Shown here piece by piece: positions 17,144 to 27,972 of a stretch of 64,000 bases of DNA. Position 1 is the first letter of the stretch. Each line of letters begins with the position of its first letter. Made by a program: the position numbers and the translations under genes. The notes below the pieces were generated by a model that ran no database searches, was not told the DNA's origin, and saw nothing but the letters and a program-made list of their open reading frames with translations. Source of the DNA: Kerstersia similis (GTDB lineage Bacteria > Pseudomonadota > Gammaproteobacteria > Burkholderiales > Burkholderiaceae_B). The stretch covers positions 124,001 through 188,000 of the forward strand of contig NZ_CBCSIQ010000003.1 in assembly GCF_965139615.1 (NCBI RefSeq), in the 5' to 3' direction.

Positions 17144-19984
17144 TCAATACTGCAAAGTGACGCCCAACCTGGCCGTCCGCCCCGGTGCCGGGACATAGCC
17201 CAGGCCCAGCGCGTCGTAGTAATAACGATCTGTCAGGTTGTCGATATTGAAGGTAACGGTGAGGTGCTCACTCTGCTTCCATGAGGCATACACATCGAAC
17301 AAGGTGTAGCGTTCCCAAGGAATGATGAAGAGCAGGCCGTTGGCAGTGACATCGTCGTAATCCGGCGCCTGATTGCGCTTGCCGACAAAAGTGGCACGCA
17401 TACCCAGATCCAGCTTCTGGTTGAACAACCGGGTACCAAGAATGGCACTGCCATGCCACTTGGGCGGGATCATGTTGTTGAAATATGAATCTTTCACACC
17501 GTAGTCATTGCAGCGGTCGCGGCGGCCACTACCGTAATGACATACTTCGACATCGTCGTAATACGACCCGCCAACCTGTCCGTAAACCACCCCCATGTCG
17601 TACTCGACCATCAGCTCGCTGCCCTTGATCGAGACACTGTCAATATTTCTCATGGTGAAATAGGCTGCGGCATCACTGTCCCATCTGTTCGGACTGGTCC
17701 GTGTCAGATAGTCATTGGTCCGATTGCTGAACCGTGCCAGCTTGATGCCCAACCGATCCCCGGGAAGAAAGGCATCGTTGCGCAGGTAGTTGAGCCCCAG
17801 TTCACGGTTGATGGCTCGTTCGGCCTTCAACGGGCGATCTTCCGATGGGCTGACCGACCAGCCCTGGCTGGACTCGAACAAACTGGGCATACGCAGACCT
17901 TCGGCATAGCGGCCGTAGAACTGCAAGCCATTGAGCAGCGGTTCCCAGGTCAGACTGAATACCGGCGCGGTGCCACTGTTGCGGGTTTTCATGTAATTCG
18001 GATCGCACGTACCAGATCCCGAGCTGTCCACGCAATCTGGATTGGGCACATATTCCCAGGCGACACAATCACCGCTGTCCTTGTCAACATCGGTGCATTG
18101 CTTGATATTCGCAGCGACATCAATGGCTTTTTTATCATTCGTCGTCGCGCGCATATAGCGCAAGCCGGCATTCATGGTGACGGTGGGATGAGGCTGCCAC
18201 TGCCAGTTGATGAAAGAGCTGAATTCGCTGCGATCGGCCACTCGTCCGTACGACGAATTGGCAGCAGGATTCCCCCTGGAATCCAACGGACGCTCAGTGT
18301 CCGCATCCTCGCGCTGCACGGCCATGCCGAACGACAGGTTGTGCTCACCCCAGGCATCGAAACGCATGGTGTTGCTGATATCCCCGCCGTAGCGCTTATA
18401 TTTTTCCGGCGTAGGGATAATGATGAAGCTGCCCAGGCTATCCCAGTTGTCCGAGTATGAACGGTTCATGCTCTTGGTGCGCGTCGCCCAGACATTGGTG
18501 CGCAGGTCCACCAGATCGGTGCCGGAGGGATCCCAGTGATGGCGCGCCGCAAACGTATTGGCCGTCACATGGCTGCCGCTGGTCTGGCGAATAGCGTCAA
18601 ACCCCACCAGCTGGGACGGCATCATTTCGCCATATTCACTGTCGTATCGCATGAACGACAGCTCCAGATCCTGCTCGCCGGGCAAGAGAATATTGCTCTT
18701 CAGCAGCAGGCTTTCGCTGATATTCTGGCTGTTCAGAACTTCTTCATGGGCACGATAGCGACCAGAATGCGTCCGTTCCGCCGACACTTCGGTATAGAAC
18801 GGTTTTTCGATGTAGCTGACATTCACCTCCGGAACAGGGCCGTGCTTCCCGGTGAAGTAATTACCTTGATGCCGGCGGGCATAGGCCGCCACCAGGTCAA
18901 TTTTTTCGAAGCGCGCGGCGGCCGCAATACTGCCGGACCAGCTGCCCATGTTAAACAGGCTCGGGGCGCCGACACCCAGATCATCGCCACCGTAAGACGC
19001 AGGCGGTTCACGCCCTTCACAATAGGCGGGGTTGGCGCAATCGGTCACATACCCCGTCACGCCATCCAGATAGAGGCCGCCGGGCGTGCCCGCTTCCGGT
19101 GCCGACCGGCTATTGCCCTGCAAGGTGCCACGCATGCGCACACCAGTGGTCTTGCCCGGCATCAGAATGTCGTTGGCGTTGATGGTACGCATGCTGACCA
19201 CGCCGCCGATGGCGCCCGCACCATCGGCCGTCATGACCGGCCCTTTGCTGATGTCCACGCCGCCGATCAGATCCGGATCCACATAGCTACGCGAGACGAC
19301 TCCGCCATAGCCCCGATACACCGTGGTTTCCTGGCGGGCGCCATCAATCAGCACCGGCACCCGGCCTTGCCCCTGCATCCCGCGGATATTCACATCCAGG
19401 CCGCCAGAATTGCGGTTTTCGGCAACCAGCACCCCTGGCGTTCCCTGGAACATGTCGCCAACGGAAGACCCTCGGAAACGCTCAATATGGTCACGGCTGA
19501 TGTATTGCGCCGACCCGGCGGTCTGGAACGGTTTGTCCGCATTGTTGTACTGGCCGGCCACCTCCACCGCATCCAGTTCCGCCACGCTTGCCTTGCTACC
19601 CGGAGCCGGCCGTACCACATAGATTCCCTGGCTGTTACGTTGGACTTCCAGGCCGTGCCCGCCCAGCAAGGCAGCAAATCCCTGCTCGACGCCATAGGTG
19701 CCGCGCAATCCAGGGCTGTTCACGCCTGCCAGGAAACGTGAATCGGCCGACAGCAGCACACCGGCCTGATTCGCCCAGTTTTCCAGCACGTTGCTAAGGC
19801 GCCCTGCCGGAATATCGACGGTAATGGTGCCCGCCGTACGGGCAGCGGTCTCGACAGGCTCCTGGGCCTGCACCCCCGCAGGGTCTGGCGCCATCCACCC
19901 GAGGCAGGCGGCAACAGCCAGCGCCAGGCCATTCAGGCGCCCCAGACTGGCGCGAGCCGCAAAACTTGATTGCATTGAAAACAT
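17144..19984 (-). CDS. TonB-dependent receptor with STN signalling domain (heme/iron type)
   Basis: A 946-residue outer-membrane transporter. Signal peptide to about residue 40 (cleaved after VQA), STN signalling domain about 50-105 (ITVDIPAGRLSNVLENWANQ), plug about 130-260 (QGTPGVLVAENR, VNIRGMQGQGRVPVLIDG, GGVVSMRTINANDIL), then the barrel ending in an aromatic residue (LGVTLQY). The closing segment YYYDALGLGYVPAPGRTARL resembles hemoglobin/transferrin-type receptors, and the same signatures occur in the receptor at 45900. STN receptors signal through FecR to an ECF sigma factor, and such a pair lies convergently at 12855-14343. The ATG at 19984 (or 19975) is preferred; a TTG at 20029 extends it without a plausible signal peptide. 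The ligand is not proven. Confidence 0.9.
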   Translation of the reverse strand: MFSMQSSFAARASLGRLNGLALAVAACLGWMAPDPAGVQAQEPVETAARTAGTITVDIPAGRLSNVLENWANQAGVLLSADSRFLAGVNSPGLRGTYGVEQGFAALLGGHGLEVQRNSQGIYVVRPAPGSKASVAELDAVEVAGQYNNADKPFQTAGSAQYISRDHIERFRGSSVGDMFQGTPGVLVAENRNSGGLDVNIRGMQGQGRVPVLIDGARQETTVYRGYGGVVSRSYVDPDLIGGVDISKGPVMTADGAGAIGGVVSMRTINANDILMPGKTTGVRMRGTLQGNSRSAPEAGTPGGLYLDGVTGYVTDCANPAYCEGREPPASYGGDDLGVGAPSLFNMGSWSGSIAAAARFEKIDLVAAYARRHQGNYFTGKHGPVPEVNVSYIEKPFYTEVSAERTHSGRYRAHEEVLNSQNISESLLLKSNILLPGEQDLELSFMRYDSEYGEMMPSQLVGFDAIRQTSGSHVTANTFAARHHWDPSGTDLVDLRTNVWATRTKSMNRSYSDNWDSLGSFIIIPTPEKYKRYGGDISNTMRFDAWGEHNLSFGMAVQREDADTERPLDSRGNPAANSSYGRVADRSEFSSFINWQWQPHPTVTMNAGLRYMRATTNDKKAIDVAANIKQCTDVDKDSGDCVAWEYVPNPDCVDSSGSGTCDPNYMKTRNSGTAPVFSLTWEPLLNGLQFYGRYAEGLRMPSLFESSQGWSVSPSEDRPLKAERAINRELGLNYLRNDAFLPGDRLGIKLARFSNRTNDYLTRTSPNRWDSDAAAYFTMRNIDSVSIKGSELMVEYDMGVVYGQVGGSYYDDVEVCHYGSGRRDRCNDYGVKDSYFNNMIPPKWHGSAILGTRLFNQKLDLGMRATFVGKRNQAPDYDDVTANGLLFIIPWERYTLFDVYASWKQSEHLTVTFNIDNLTDRYYYDALGLGYVPAPGRTARLGVTLQY

Positions 19985-20202
19985 CCAGTGACCACGCCCG
20001 ACATCCGGGGCGTACACCTTATATGTCAATCAAGAATCAAGAATCGGAACCAGTTGCAGAACAAATTTTTCTTTTTTGCACCTGCTTTTCTGAAACAGGC
20101 GTATCAGCCCTGCCAAACCCGCTGCGCCAGGCGTTCGCTGCCAGGACACGACCCCACAAATCCGGCGCCAGCGACACCGCCGTCGAAACAGAACAGCCCA
20201 TG

Positions 20203-20224
20203 AAAAACGGCCCCGAAGGGCCGT
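20203..20224 (-). terminator. Rho-independent terminator of the atp operon
   Basis: On the minus strand ACGGCCC-TTCG-GGGCCGT is followed by TTTT, starting about 26 bases after the atpC stop. The stable UUCG-type tetraloop and T-tract give a strong terminator that isolates the atp operon from the TonB receptor gene downstream on the same strand. Confidence 0.9.
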
Positions 20225-20249
20225 CGTTCATTGCCAGGGCGGAGATGCC

Positions 20250-20684
20250 TCAGAACGAGGAGCGCACACCCAGGTCACGCAGGCGGCGGGCCGCGCTGGC
20301 CTGGGCTGCCAGCATTGCCAGCTCAGCCTCGACCACGGCAATTTCTTCCTTGCCCTGGGCGTTGCGCAGGGACTCTTCGGCCTTCTTACGGGCTTCGAGC
20401 GCCTTCGCTTCGTCCAGCTCGGCACCGCGGATCGCGGTATCCGACAGCAAGGTTACCGCGCCCGGCTGCACTTCAAGAATGCCGCCGGCGACGAAGATGT
20501 AGTCTTCGCCTTTGCCATCAGCATGCACGATTTTCACCGTACCGGGACGAATGCGCGAAATCAGCGGGGTGTGGCCGGGCAGAATGCCCAGCTCGCCCGA
20601 TTCTCCAGGCACAGCCACGAACGAGGCTTCGCCGGAAAAAATGGACGCTTCCGCACTGACGACATCGACACGAATGGTAGCCAT
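20250..20684 (-). CDS. atpC: ATP synthase F1 epsilon subunit
   Basis: Central-stalk subunit that regulates rotation and ATP hydrolysis. The 144-residue product has the N-terminal beta-sandwich (IRVDVVSAEASIFSGEASFV, GELGILPGHTPLISRIRPG) and the C-terminal helical hairpin rich in Ala/Glu (AKALEARKKAEESLRNAQGK). It is the last gene of the operon, 81 bases after atpD, followed by a terminator. Confidence 0.97.
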   Translation of the reverse strand: MATIRVDVVSAEASIFSGEASFVAVPGESGELGILPGHTPLISRIRPGTVKIVHADGKGEDYIFVAGGILEVQPGAVTLLSDTAIRGAELDEAKALEARKKAEESLRNAQGKEEIAVVEAELAMLAAQASAARRLRDLGVRSSF

Positions 20685-20765
20685 GAATAGCCTCCGGTAT
20701 TACCCCCGGCGCACCGCGCCGGGGAATGAAGGCCTGCCACGCAAGGCGACAGGCCCGTTCCAGCC

Positions 20766-22166
20766 TTACTGCAGCTTCTTGGCCTTTTCGAAGGCCTCGT
20801 CGATGGAACCGACCATGTAGAAGGCCTGTTCCGGCAGCGCATCGCACTCGCCTTCGACGATCATCTTGAAGCCACGGATGGTTTCCGACAGCGGCACGTA
20901 TTTGCCGGGCGAGCCGGTGAACACTTCTGCCACGTGGAAAGGCTGCGACAGGAAGCGCTGGATCTTACGCGCGCGGGCCACGGCCTGCTTGTCTTCCGGC
21001 GACAGTTCGTCCATGCCCAGAATGGCGATGATGTCGCGCAGTTCCTTGTAGCGTTGCAGGGTTTGCTGCACGCCACGGGCCACCTTGTAGTGCTCTTCGC
21101 CCACGATTTGCGGGTCGAGCTGGCGGCTGGTGGAATCCAGCGGGTCCACGGCGGGGTAGATACCCAGCGAGGCGATGTCACGCGACAGCACAACGGTGGA
21201 GTCCAAGTGCTGGAAGGTCGTGGCAGGCGACGGATCGGTCAAGTCATCGGCAGGCACGTAAACGGCCTGGATGGACGTGATGGAGCCGGTCTTGGTGGAG
21301 GTGATGCGCTCTTGCAGCACGCCCATTTCTTCTGCCAGCGTCGGCTGGTAGCCCACGGCGGAAGGCATACGGCCCAGCAGTGCGGACACTTCGGTACCGG
21401 CCAGGGTGTAGCGGTAGATGTTGTCCACGAAGAACAGGATGTCACGGCCTTCGTCACGGAACTTCTCGGCCATCGTCAGACCGGTCAGTGCCACGCGCAG
21501 ACGGTTGCCGGGAGGCTCGTTCATCTGGCCGAACACCATGGCCACCTTGTCCAGAACGTTCGACTCTTCCATTTCGTGGTAGAAGTCGTTGCCTTCACGG
21601 GTACGCTCACCCACGCCGGCAAACACGGACAGACCGCTGTGCTGCTTGGCGATGTTGTTGATGAGTTCCATCATGTTGACGGTCTTGCCCACGCCGGCGC
21701 CACCGAACAGACCCACCTTGCCGCCCTTGGCGAACGGGCAGACCAGGTCGATCACCTTGATGCCGGTTTCCAGCAGTTCCACCGACGGCGACAATTCGTC
21801 GAAACGGGGAGCCTTCTGGTGAATGGCGCGCTTTTCTTCGCAGGCGATGGGGCCGGCTTCGTCGATCGGGCGACCCAGCACATCCATGATGCGGCCCAGC
21901 GTGCCGTTACCCACGGGCACCGAGATCGGTGCGCCGGTGTTGGCCACGGACATGCCGCGGCGCAGACCGTCGCTGGAACCCAGCGCGATGGTGCGGACGA
22001 CGCCGTCGCCCAGCTGTTGTTGAACTTCGAACGTCAGCCCTTTTTCGGCAAACGAATCACTTTCGTCGGCCAGTGTCAGGGCGTCATAGACCTTGGGCAT
22101 ATGATCGCGGGGGAACTGAATATCCACCACGGCGCCGATGCACTGAACGATGGTACCGTTGCTCAT
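20766..22166 (-). CDS. atpD: ATP synthase F1 beta subunit
   Basis: Catalytic subunit of the F1 sector; 466 residues. Walker A GGAGVGKTVNMMELI near 150, GERTREGNDFYHEM with the catalytic Glu, ILFFVDNIYRYTLAGTEVSALLGRMPSAVGYQPTLAEEM (Walker B and the DELSEED-preceding region), and DELSPEDKQAVARARKIQRF near 385. The ATG at 22166 starts MSNGTIVQCIGAVVDIQF, the expected N-terminus; the frame is open upstream without similarity. Spaced 46 bases from atpG. Confidence 0.98.
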   Translation of the reverse strand: MSNGTIVQCIGAVVDIQFPRDHMPKVYDALTLADESDSFAEKGLTFEVQQQLGDGVVRTIALGSSDGLRRGMSVANTGAPISVPVGNGTLGRIMDVLGRPIDEAGPIACEEKRAIHQKAPRFDELSPSVELLETGIKVIDLVCPFAKGGKVGLFGGAGVGKTVNMMELINNIAKQHSGLSVFAGVGERTREGNDFYHEMEESNVLDKVAMVFGQMNEPPGNRLRVALTGLTMAEKFRDEGRDILFFVDNIYRYTLAGTEVSALLGRMPSAVGYQPTLAEEMGVLQERITSTKTGSITSIQAVYVPADDLTDPSPATTFQHLDSTVVLSRDIASLGIYPAVDPLDSTSRQLDPQIVGEEHYKVARGVQQTLQRYKELRDIIAILGMDELSPEDKQAVARARKIQRFLSQPFHVAEVFTGSPGKYVPLSETIRGFKMIVEGECDALPEQAFYMVGSIDEAFEKAKKLQ

Positions 22167-22212
22167 GTCGATTCCTTGATAATAACTTTCTTGACGGGAT
22201 ACCGCGCCATCA

Positions 22213-23124
22213 TCAGACGGCGGCGGCGCCCCCCACGATTTCCGAAATTTCCTTGGTGATCGCGGCCTGACGGGTCTTGTTATAGACCAGCTGCAGATCA
22301 CCGATGACCTTCTTGGCGTTGTCCGACGCGGCCTTCATGGCTACCATACGGGCAGACTGCTCGGACGCCATGTTCTCCGCGACCGCCTGATACACCAGAC
22401 CTTCGACGTAGCGGTGCAGCAGATCGTCGATCACGCTCTTGGCATCGGGCTCGTAGATGTAATCCCAGCCATACTCGCCCTTGCTCACCGCAGCAGCCTC
22501 AGCCGCTGCTTCACCACGCGTCTGATACGGATCCACCAGCTGACCAGGCAGCGGCAGCAGGCGTTCAAACACAGGTTCCTGACGCATCGTGTTCACGAAG
22601 CGGTTGGTGGCGACATAGACGGCGTCGATACGGCCGGCGATGAAATCGTCGAACTGCACCTTCAACGCGCCCACGAGGCGCTCCAGGTTAGGCGCATCGC
22701 CCAGCTGGACTTCCTGCGACACCAGATTGACGTCCAGACGCGTCAGCAGGCCCAGGCCCTTGTTGCCAAATGCCGTGAACTGCGTCTTCACGCCAGCAGC
22801 CTCGAACTCACGCAGGCGATTGAGCACCAGGCGCATGACGTTCGTATTCAGACCGCCGCACAAACCTTTGTCGGTGGTGATGACAACCACACCCACCGCC
22901 TTCACGCTGTCGCGCTCATGCAGATACGGATGGCTGTACTCAGGATTGGCCTGCATCAGGTGCGAGGCGATTTCCCTGACCTTGTCGGCATAAGGACGGC
23001 CGGCGCGCATCCGTTCCTGCGCCTTGCGCATCTTGGACGCGGCGACCATTTCCATGGCCTTGGTGATCTTGCGCGTGTTCTGCACGCTCTTGATCTTGGT
23101 TCGGATTTCCTTGATTCCGGGCAT
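22213..23124 (-). CDS. atpG: ATP synthase F1 gamma subunit
   Basis: Rotor shaft, 303 residues. Conserved N-terminal coiled-coil helix (IKEIRTKIKSVQNTRKITKA, MEMVAASKMRKAQERM), GLCGGLNTNVMRLVLNRL in the middle and the C-terminal helix ARMVAMKAASDNAKKVIGDL ending in the ITKEISEIVGGAAAV motif. The ATG at 23124 (MPGIKEIR) is supported by AGGAAAGCGC just before it; the frame allows a start 7 codons earlier. Confidence 0.98.
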   Translation of the reverse strand: MPGIKEIRTKIKSVQNTRKITKAMEMVAASKMRKAQERMRAGRPYADKVREIASHLMQANPEYSHPYLHERDSVKAVGVVVITTDKGLCGGLNTNVMRLVLNRLREFEAAGVKTQFTAFGNKGLGLLTRLDVNLVSQEVQLGDAPNLERLVGALKVQFDDFIAGRIDAVYVATNRFVNTMRQEPVFERLLPLPGQLVDPYQTRGEAAAEAAAVSKGEYGWDYIYEPDAKSVIDDLLHRYVEGLVYQAVAENMASEQSARMVAMKAASDNAKKVIGDLQLVYNKTRQAAITKEISEIVGGAAAV

Positions 23125-23227
23125 TGCGCTTTCCTGTTGAGACAACCGCCGGCCTTCAGCGGCCGGCTGGCTCGGGGCGGTGGGATGACAGCTCAGCAGC
23201 CATCCCGCCGCCTCTTGTCAAGATTCC

Positions 23228-24769
<1,542 letters not shown>

Positions 24770-24801
24770 GTTCAGACTCCTGGAATCCAGTGTGCCGGCG
24801 A

Positions 24802-25347
24802 TCAGGCCGCCAGCGTATTGCGCATTTGGGCCAGACGTGCCAGGACGGAATCGTCCAGCACCTGATCGCCTACTGCGACGCGCACTCCGCCGATCAGCGA
24901 GGCATCGACGGTGACATTGGGTTTAAGCTTCAGGCCGAAGCGTTTCTCGAGCGCGGCCACCAGACCGGCCAGTTCCTCGCCTTCGAGCGGGAACGCGCTG
25001 GTGATATCGGCAACGGCAGCGCCTTCGCTACGGTTCTTCAGTTCAATGAACTGCCGTGCGATCTCGGGCAACAGCAACAAACGGCCGTTTTCCACGAGCA
25101 AGGTAATGAAATTGCGGGCGCTGGGCGACAGTTCGGCCTGCGTCAACTGGATAAACAGTTCAATGCTCTGTTCGTCGTTCAGACGCGGATCGGAGAAGGC
25201 TTCGCGGACATCGGGCAAGGCCACGACCTGCGCCCACTGGGACAGCAGTTCAGACCAGCTTTCAGAACCCGCCGATTCCTTGTCCTTGCTCGCAGCTTCG
25301 TACAAAGCCTCTGCATACGGGCGGGCTACAGTCGAAATTTCAGCCAT
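24802..25347 (-). CDS. atpH: ATP synthase F1 delta subunit
   Basis: Peripheral-stalk subunit that links alpha to the b dimer. 181 residues with ISTVARPYAEALYEAA at the N-terminus, ARNFITLLVENGRLLLLPEI in the middle and the C-terminal TVDASLIGGVRVAVGDQVLDDSVLARLAQM typical of OSCP/delta. ATG at 25347; 12 bases after atpF. Confidence 0.97.
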   Translation of the reverse strand: MAEISTVARPYAEALYEAASKDKESAGSESWSELLSQWAQVVALPDVREAFSDPRLNDEQSIELFIQLTQAELSPSARNFITLLVENGRLLLLPEIARQFIELKNRSEGAAVADITSAFPLEGEELAGLVAALEKRFGLKLKPNVTVDASLIGGVRVAVGDQVLDDSVLARLAQMRNTLAA

Positions 25348-25359
25348 GGCAGTCCCGGA

Positions 25360-25830
25360 TTAAAGCTGAGCTTTGAGTTGGTTCAGCAGATCGGCATGCG
25401 CCTTGGCGTCGATCTCGCGCTTCAGGATCTGCTCGGCGCCCTGGACAGCCAAAGCTGCCACATCATTGCGCAGTGCTTCACGCACACGCTGGGCTTCCTG
25501 CAATGCTTCCTGACGAGCCTGCTCGACGATGCGGGCGCGCTCGGCTTCGGCTTCCTTGCGGGCCTGTTCCAGCAGAACCGTGCTTTGCTTTTCCACTTCG
25601 GCCAGACGCGTCTGGACTTCCGTCTTGGCATTGGCTTCGATCAGACCGATACGGGCCTGTGCTTGAGCCAGGTCAGCCTTGCCTTTATCAGCAGCAGCCA
25701 GACCATCTGCGATTTTCTGACGGCGTTCCTCGATCGCCTTCGTGAGGGGCGGCCAGATGAATTTCATCGAGACCCAGCCCAAAACGAAGAACACGAGCAT
25801 CTGGAAGAAGATTGTCGCGTTCAGATTCAC
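25360..25830 (-). CDS. atpF: ATP synthase Fo b subunit
   Basis: Stator subunit of 156 residues: one N-terminal membrane helix (MNLNATIFFQMLVFFVLGWV and onward) followed by a long charged coiled coil (EERRQKIADGLAAADKGKAD, AKTEVQTRLAEVEKQSTVLL, ARKEAEAERARIVEQARQEA). Length equals E. coli b. It follows atpE by 160 bases, the longest gap in the operon. Confidence 0.98.
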   Translation of the reverse strand: MNLNATIFFQMLVFFVLGWVSMKFIWPPLTKAIEERRQKIADGLAAADKGKADLAQAQARIGLIEANAKTEVQTRLAEVEKQSTVLLEQARKEAEAERARIVEQARQEALQEAQRVREALRNDVAALAVQGAEQILKREIDAKAHADLLNQLKAQL

Positions 25831-25990
25831 GTTCGTGTTCCTTTTACACCTTGTGCGACTCTGCTATCCGCCTGAACGCAGGAACAGAGCCAGGAATTCC
25901 TGCCGACAGGGCATACGGTCGATTGACAACCGCATGCCCGGCGCCGGCATCATGAACCGCCGACCTAGCCGGCGGAAACAACGGTGCTTC

Positions 25991-26230
25991 TTAGACGAAA
26001 GGATTCGCGAAAGCGAACAGCATGGCGATACCCACGCCGATCAGGAAGGCGGCGTCGATCAGACCAGCCAGCAGGAACATCTTGGTTTGCAGGGCGTTCA
26101 TCAGTTCAGGCTGACGGGCCGAGGCTTCGAGATATTTGCCGCCCATGATACCGATACCGATGCAGGCGCCGATGGCCCCCAAACCGATGATGAACGCGCA
26201 AGCGAGGGCAACGAAAGCAACGTTGGTCAT
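25991..26230 (-). CDS. atpE: ATP synthase Fo c subunit
   Basis: Proteolipid ring subunit, 79 residues, two membrane helices with a polar loop (ARQPEL). The ion-carrying carboxylate is D59 in LLAGLIDAAFLIG. The Na+-type ligand pattern is not seen, so a proton ring is expected. The ATG at 26230 (MTNVAFVALACAF) has AAGGAGTTGTGTGTC before it; the open frame upstream is not part of the protein. Confidence 0.97.
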   Translation of the reverse strand: MTNVAFVALACAFIIGLGAIGACIGIGIMGGKYLEASARQPELMNALQTKMFLLAGLIDAAFLIGVGIAMLFAFANPFV

Positions 26231-26343
26231 GACACACAACTCCTTGGTTAAAAATCTGAAATCGAAAAAAGGAAAATAAAAACCGGGTACTGCCAATACA
26301 TCCGACTCTGGCGCACCCGGCATCGCCGGGTGGCCCTAACCGA

Positions 26344-27225
26344 TCAGTGACCTTCGTGAGCCTGACCGATGTAAACCAGCGTCAGCATCATGAAGATGAA
26401 GGCCTGCAGCAGAACGATCAGAATGTGGAAGATCGCCCAGACCGAACCGGCCAGCACGTGGCCAATACCCAGGCCAATACTGGTTGCGTTCAGCCCTGAC
26501 CAGGCACCGCCCAGCAGGGCGATCAACATGAAGACGAGTTCGCCGGCAAACATGTTGCCGAACAACCGCATACCCAGGGACACCGACTTGGCGGCGTACT
26601 CGACCAGGTTGAGCAGGAAATTGGCGGGAGCCAGCAGCACGGCAGCAAAACCATGCGCATGGAAAGGCGCGCTGAACAGTTCTTTGACGAAGCCGCTCGG
26701 GTGCTTGATCTTGATGCCGTAGTAGAGCATCAGCAGCAGCACGCCCAGAGACATGCCCATCGGGATGTTCAGGTCGGCGGTCGGCAGAATACGGTGATAG
26801 TACAGGGGATCGCCATGCTCGGCGCCCAGGCCGGTCCAGCGCATGATGGTGGGAACCAGATCGACGGGGATCAGGTCCAACGCATTCATGAAGACGATCC
26901 AGAGGAAAACTGTCAGTGCCAGCGGCACGACAAACAGGCGGGACTTGGCATTGGGCACAATGCTGCGCGCTTGCTCGTCCACCATTTCCACCAGCATCTC
27001 GACGAATGCCTGGAAGCGGCCGGGCACGCCTGCCGTGGCACGGCGCGCGGCCCGCCACAGGAAGAACACGGCCAGCAGGCCCATCAGCGCCGACCAGAAG
27101 ATCGAGTCATAGTTGATGACATCGAACTGGGCGATCAGCGACTGTTTTTCGCCGATATTGTTGTTGTGCACCAGGTGGTGCTGGATGTAATAGGACTGAG
27201 GCGACACATCGCTGGCAGCAGCCAT
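26344..27225 (-). CDS. atpB: ATP synthase Fo a subunit
   Basis: Membrane stator subunit forming the proton half-channels, 293 residues with five or six membrane helices. The essential arginine lies in SVSLGMRLFGNMFAGELVFM, and the C-terminal helix FHILIVLLQAFIFMMLTLVYIGQAHEGH is typical. The ATG at 27225 (MAAASDVSPQSYYIQHHLVH) is preferred to the in-frame codon at 27276. Spaced 83 bases from atpI. Confidence 0.97.
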   Translation of the reverse strand: MAAASDVSPQSYYIQHHLVHNNNIGEKQSLIAQFDVINYDSIFWSALMGLLAVFFLWRAARRATAGVPGRFQAFVEMLVEMVDEQARSIVPNAKSRLFVVPLALTVFLWIVFMNALDLIPVDLVPTIMRWTGLGAEHGDPLYYHRILPTADLNIPMGMSLGVLLLMLYYGIKIKHPSGFVKELFSAPFHAHGFAAVLLAPANFLLNLVEYAAKSVSLGMRLFGNMFAGELVFMLIALLGGAWSGLNATSIGLGIGHVLAGSVWAIFHILIVLLQAFIFMMLTLVYIGQAHEGH

Positions 27226-27308
27226 TTGATTCCCTACCCTGTTCTTTTGAGCCACCGGCACGAAGCCGACACACATTCATTCCTGCGGGGACGCATTATC
27301 GCGAACGA

Positions 27309-27761
27309 CTATGACAGCTTGCGCCGTCCCCACCGCGTACTGCGAAAGAGCATCCATAGCAATGGACCCTTGAGCGCGCAGATCAATCCTGCCAGCAATG
27401 CCGGCCAGACCAAGCTGTCACCACCCTCGGACGCCGCCCACCACAGCAAAGCAATGGCAGCCAGCAATTTGAACGCTTGCCCAAGAATGAACACCACCGG
27501 GCTGGACTGGCCAGACACAGAAATGGTCATCATGAGACGCAGAATGAAAATCGCACTAGGTAGCAAATAGGCGCCAGCCCCTATCAGGGCAGACACACCG
27601 GCACCTGCCCCGGCAATCAGCCAGGACAAGACAACCGCCAGACTTCCCATCAGAACCTGTGCAACCAAAGCCCCGGCCAGTTCCTTCCTGGCCCGAAGCG
27701 CTACTGCCGTTCGCTCGGTGGCTGTCAGCATCAGACGCGGTTCTGTTCCCTGCCCCTGCAT
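27309..27761 (-). CDS. atpI: ATP synthase subunit I (assembly factor)
   Basis: A 150-residue protein with four hydrophobic segments (about 33-50, 57-75, 88-108, 118-135), the first gene of the operon as usual. AtpI/UncI proteins help assemble the c ring and may conduct Mg2+. The sequence is weakly conserved; the assignment rests on position, size and topology, plus the ALIGAGAYLLPSAIF segment. Start could be the M at 27761 or the M eleven codons later. An AT-rich stretch at about 27808-27835 upstream probably carries the operon promoter. Confidence 0.88.
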   Translation of the reverse strand: MQGQGTEPRLMLTATERTAVALRARKELAGALVAQVLMGSLAVVLSWLIAGAGAGVSALIGAGAYLLPSAIFILRLMMTISVSGQSSPVVFILGQAFKLLAAIALLWWAASEGGDSLVWPALLAGLICALKGPLLWMLFRSTRWGRRKLS

Positions 27762-27972
27762 GCCTTGCCCCCTTGTTTCTGCGAACTACCCCGCAAGCGT
27801 CAAACCCAAAAATTATAACTTGAATTTTTTTGACAGGGCAATCCAAAGTTGCGGCACCGCAATATGGGGATGGCCGGAGCGGTTTCAAGGTGCGTGGTAA
27901 CAGCTCGCAATGAAGAGCCGTGGCTCATGAAAAATGGGGCTCTGACCCTCGCCGCCTGGCGCTGCAGCAAGA

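Noticed and set aside
25991..26230. Sodium-type ATP synthase c ring
   Set aside because: The ion-binding carboxylate is Asp in a LIDAAF context without the Gln/Glu-Ser/Thr set of Na+ rings.
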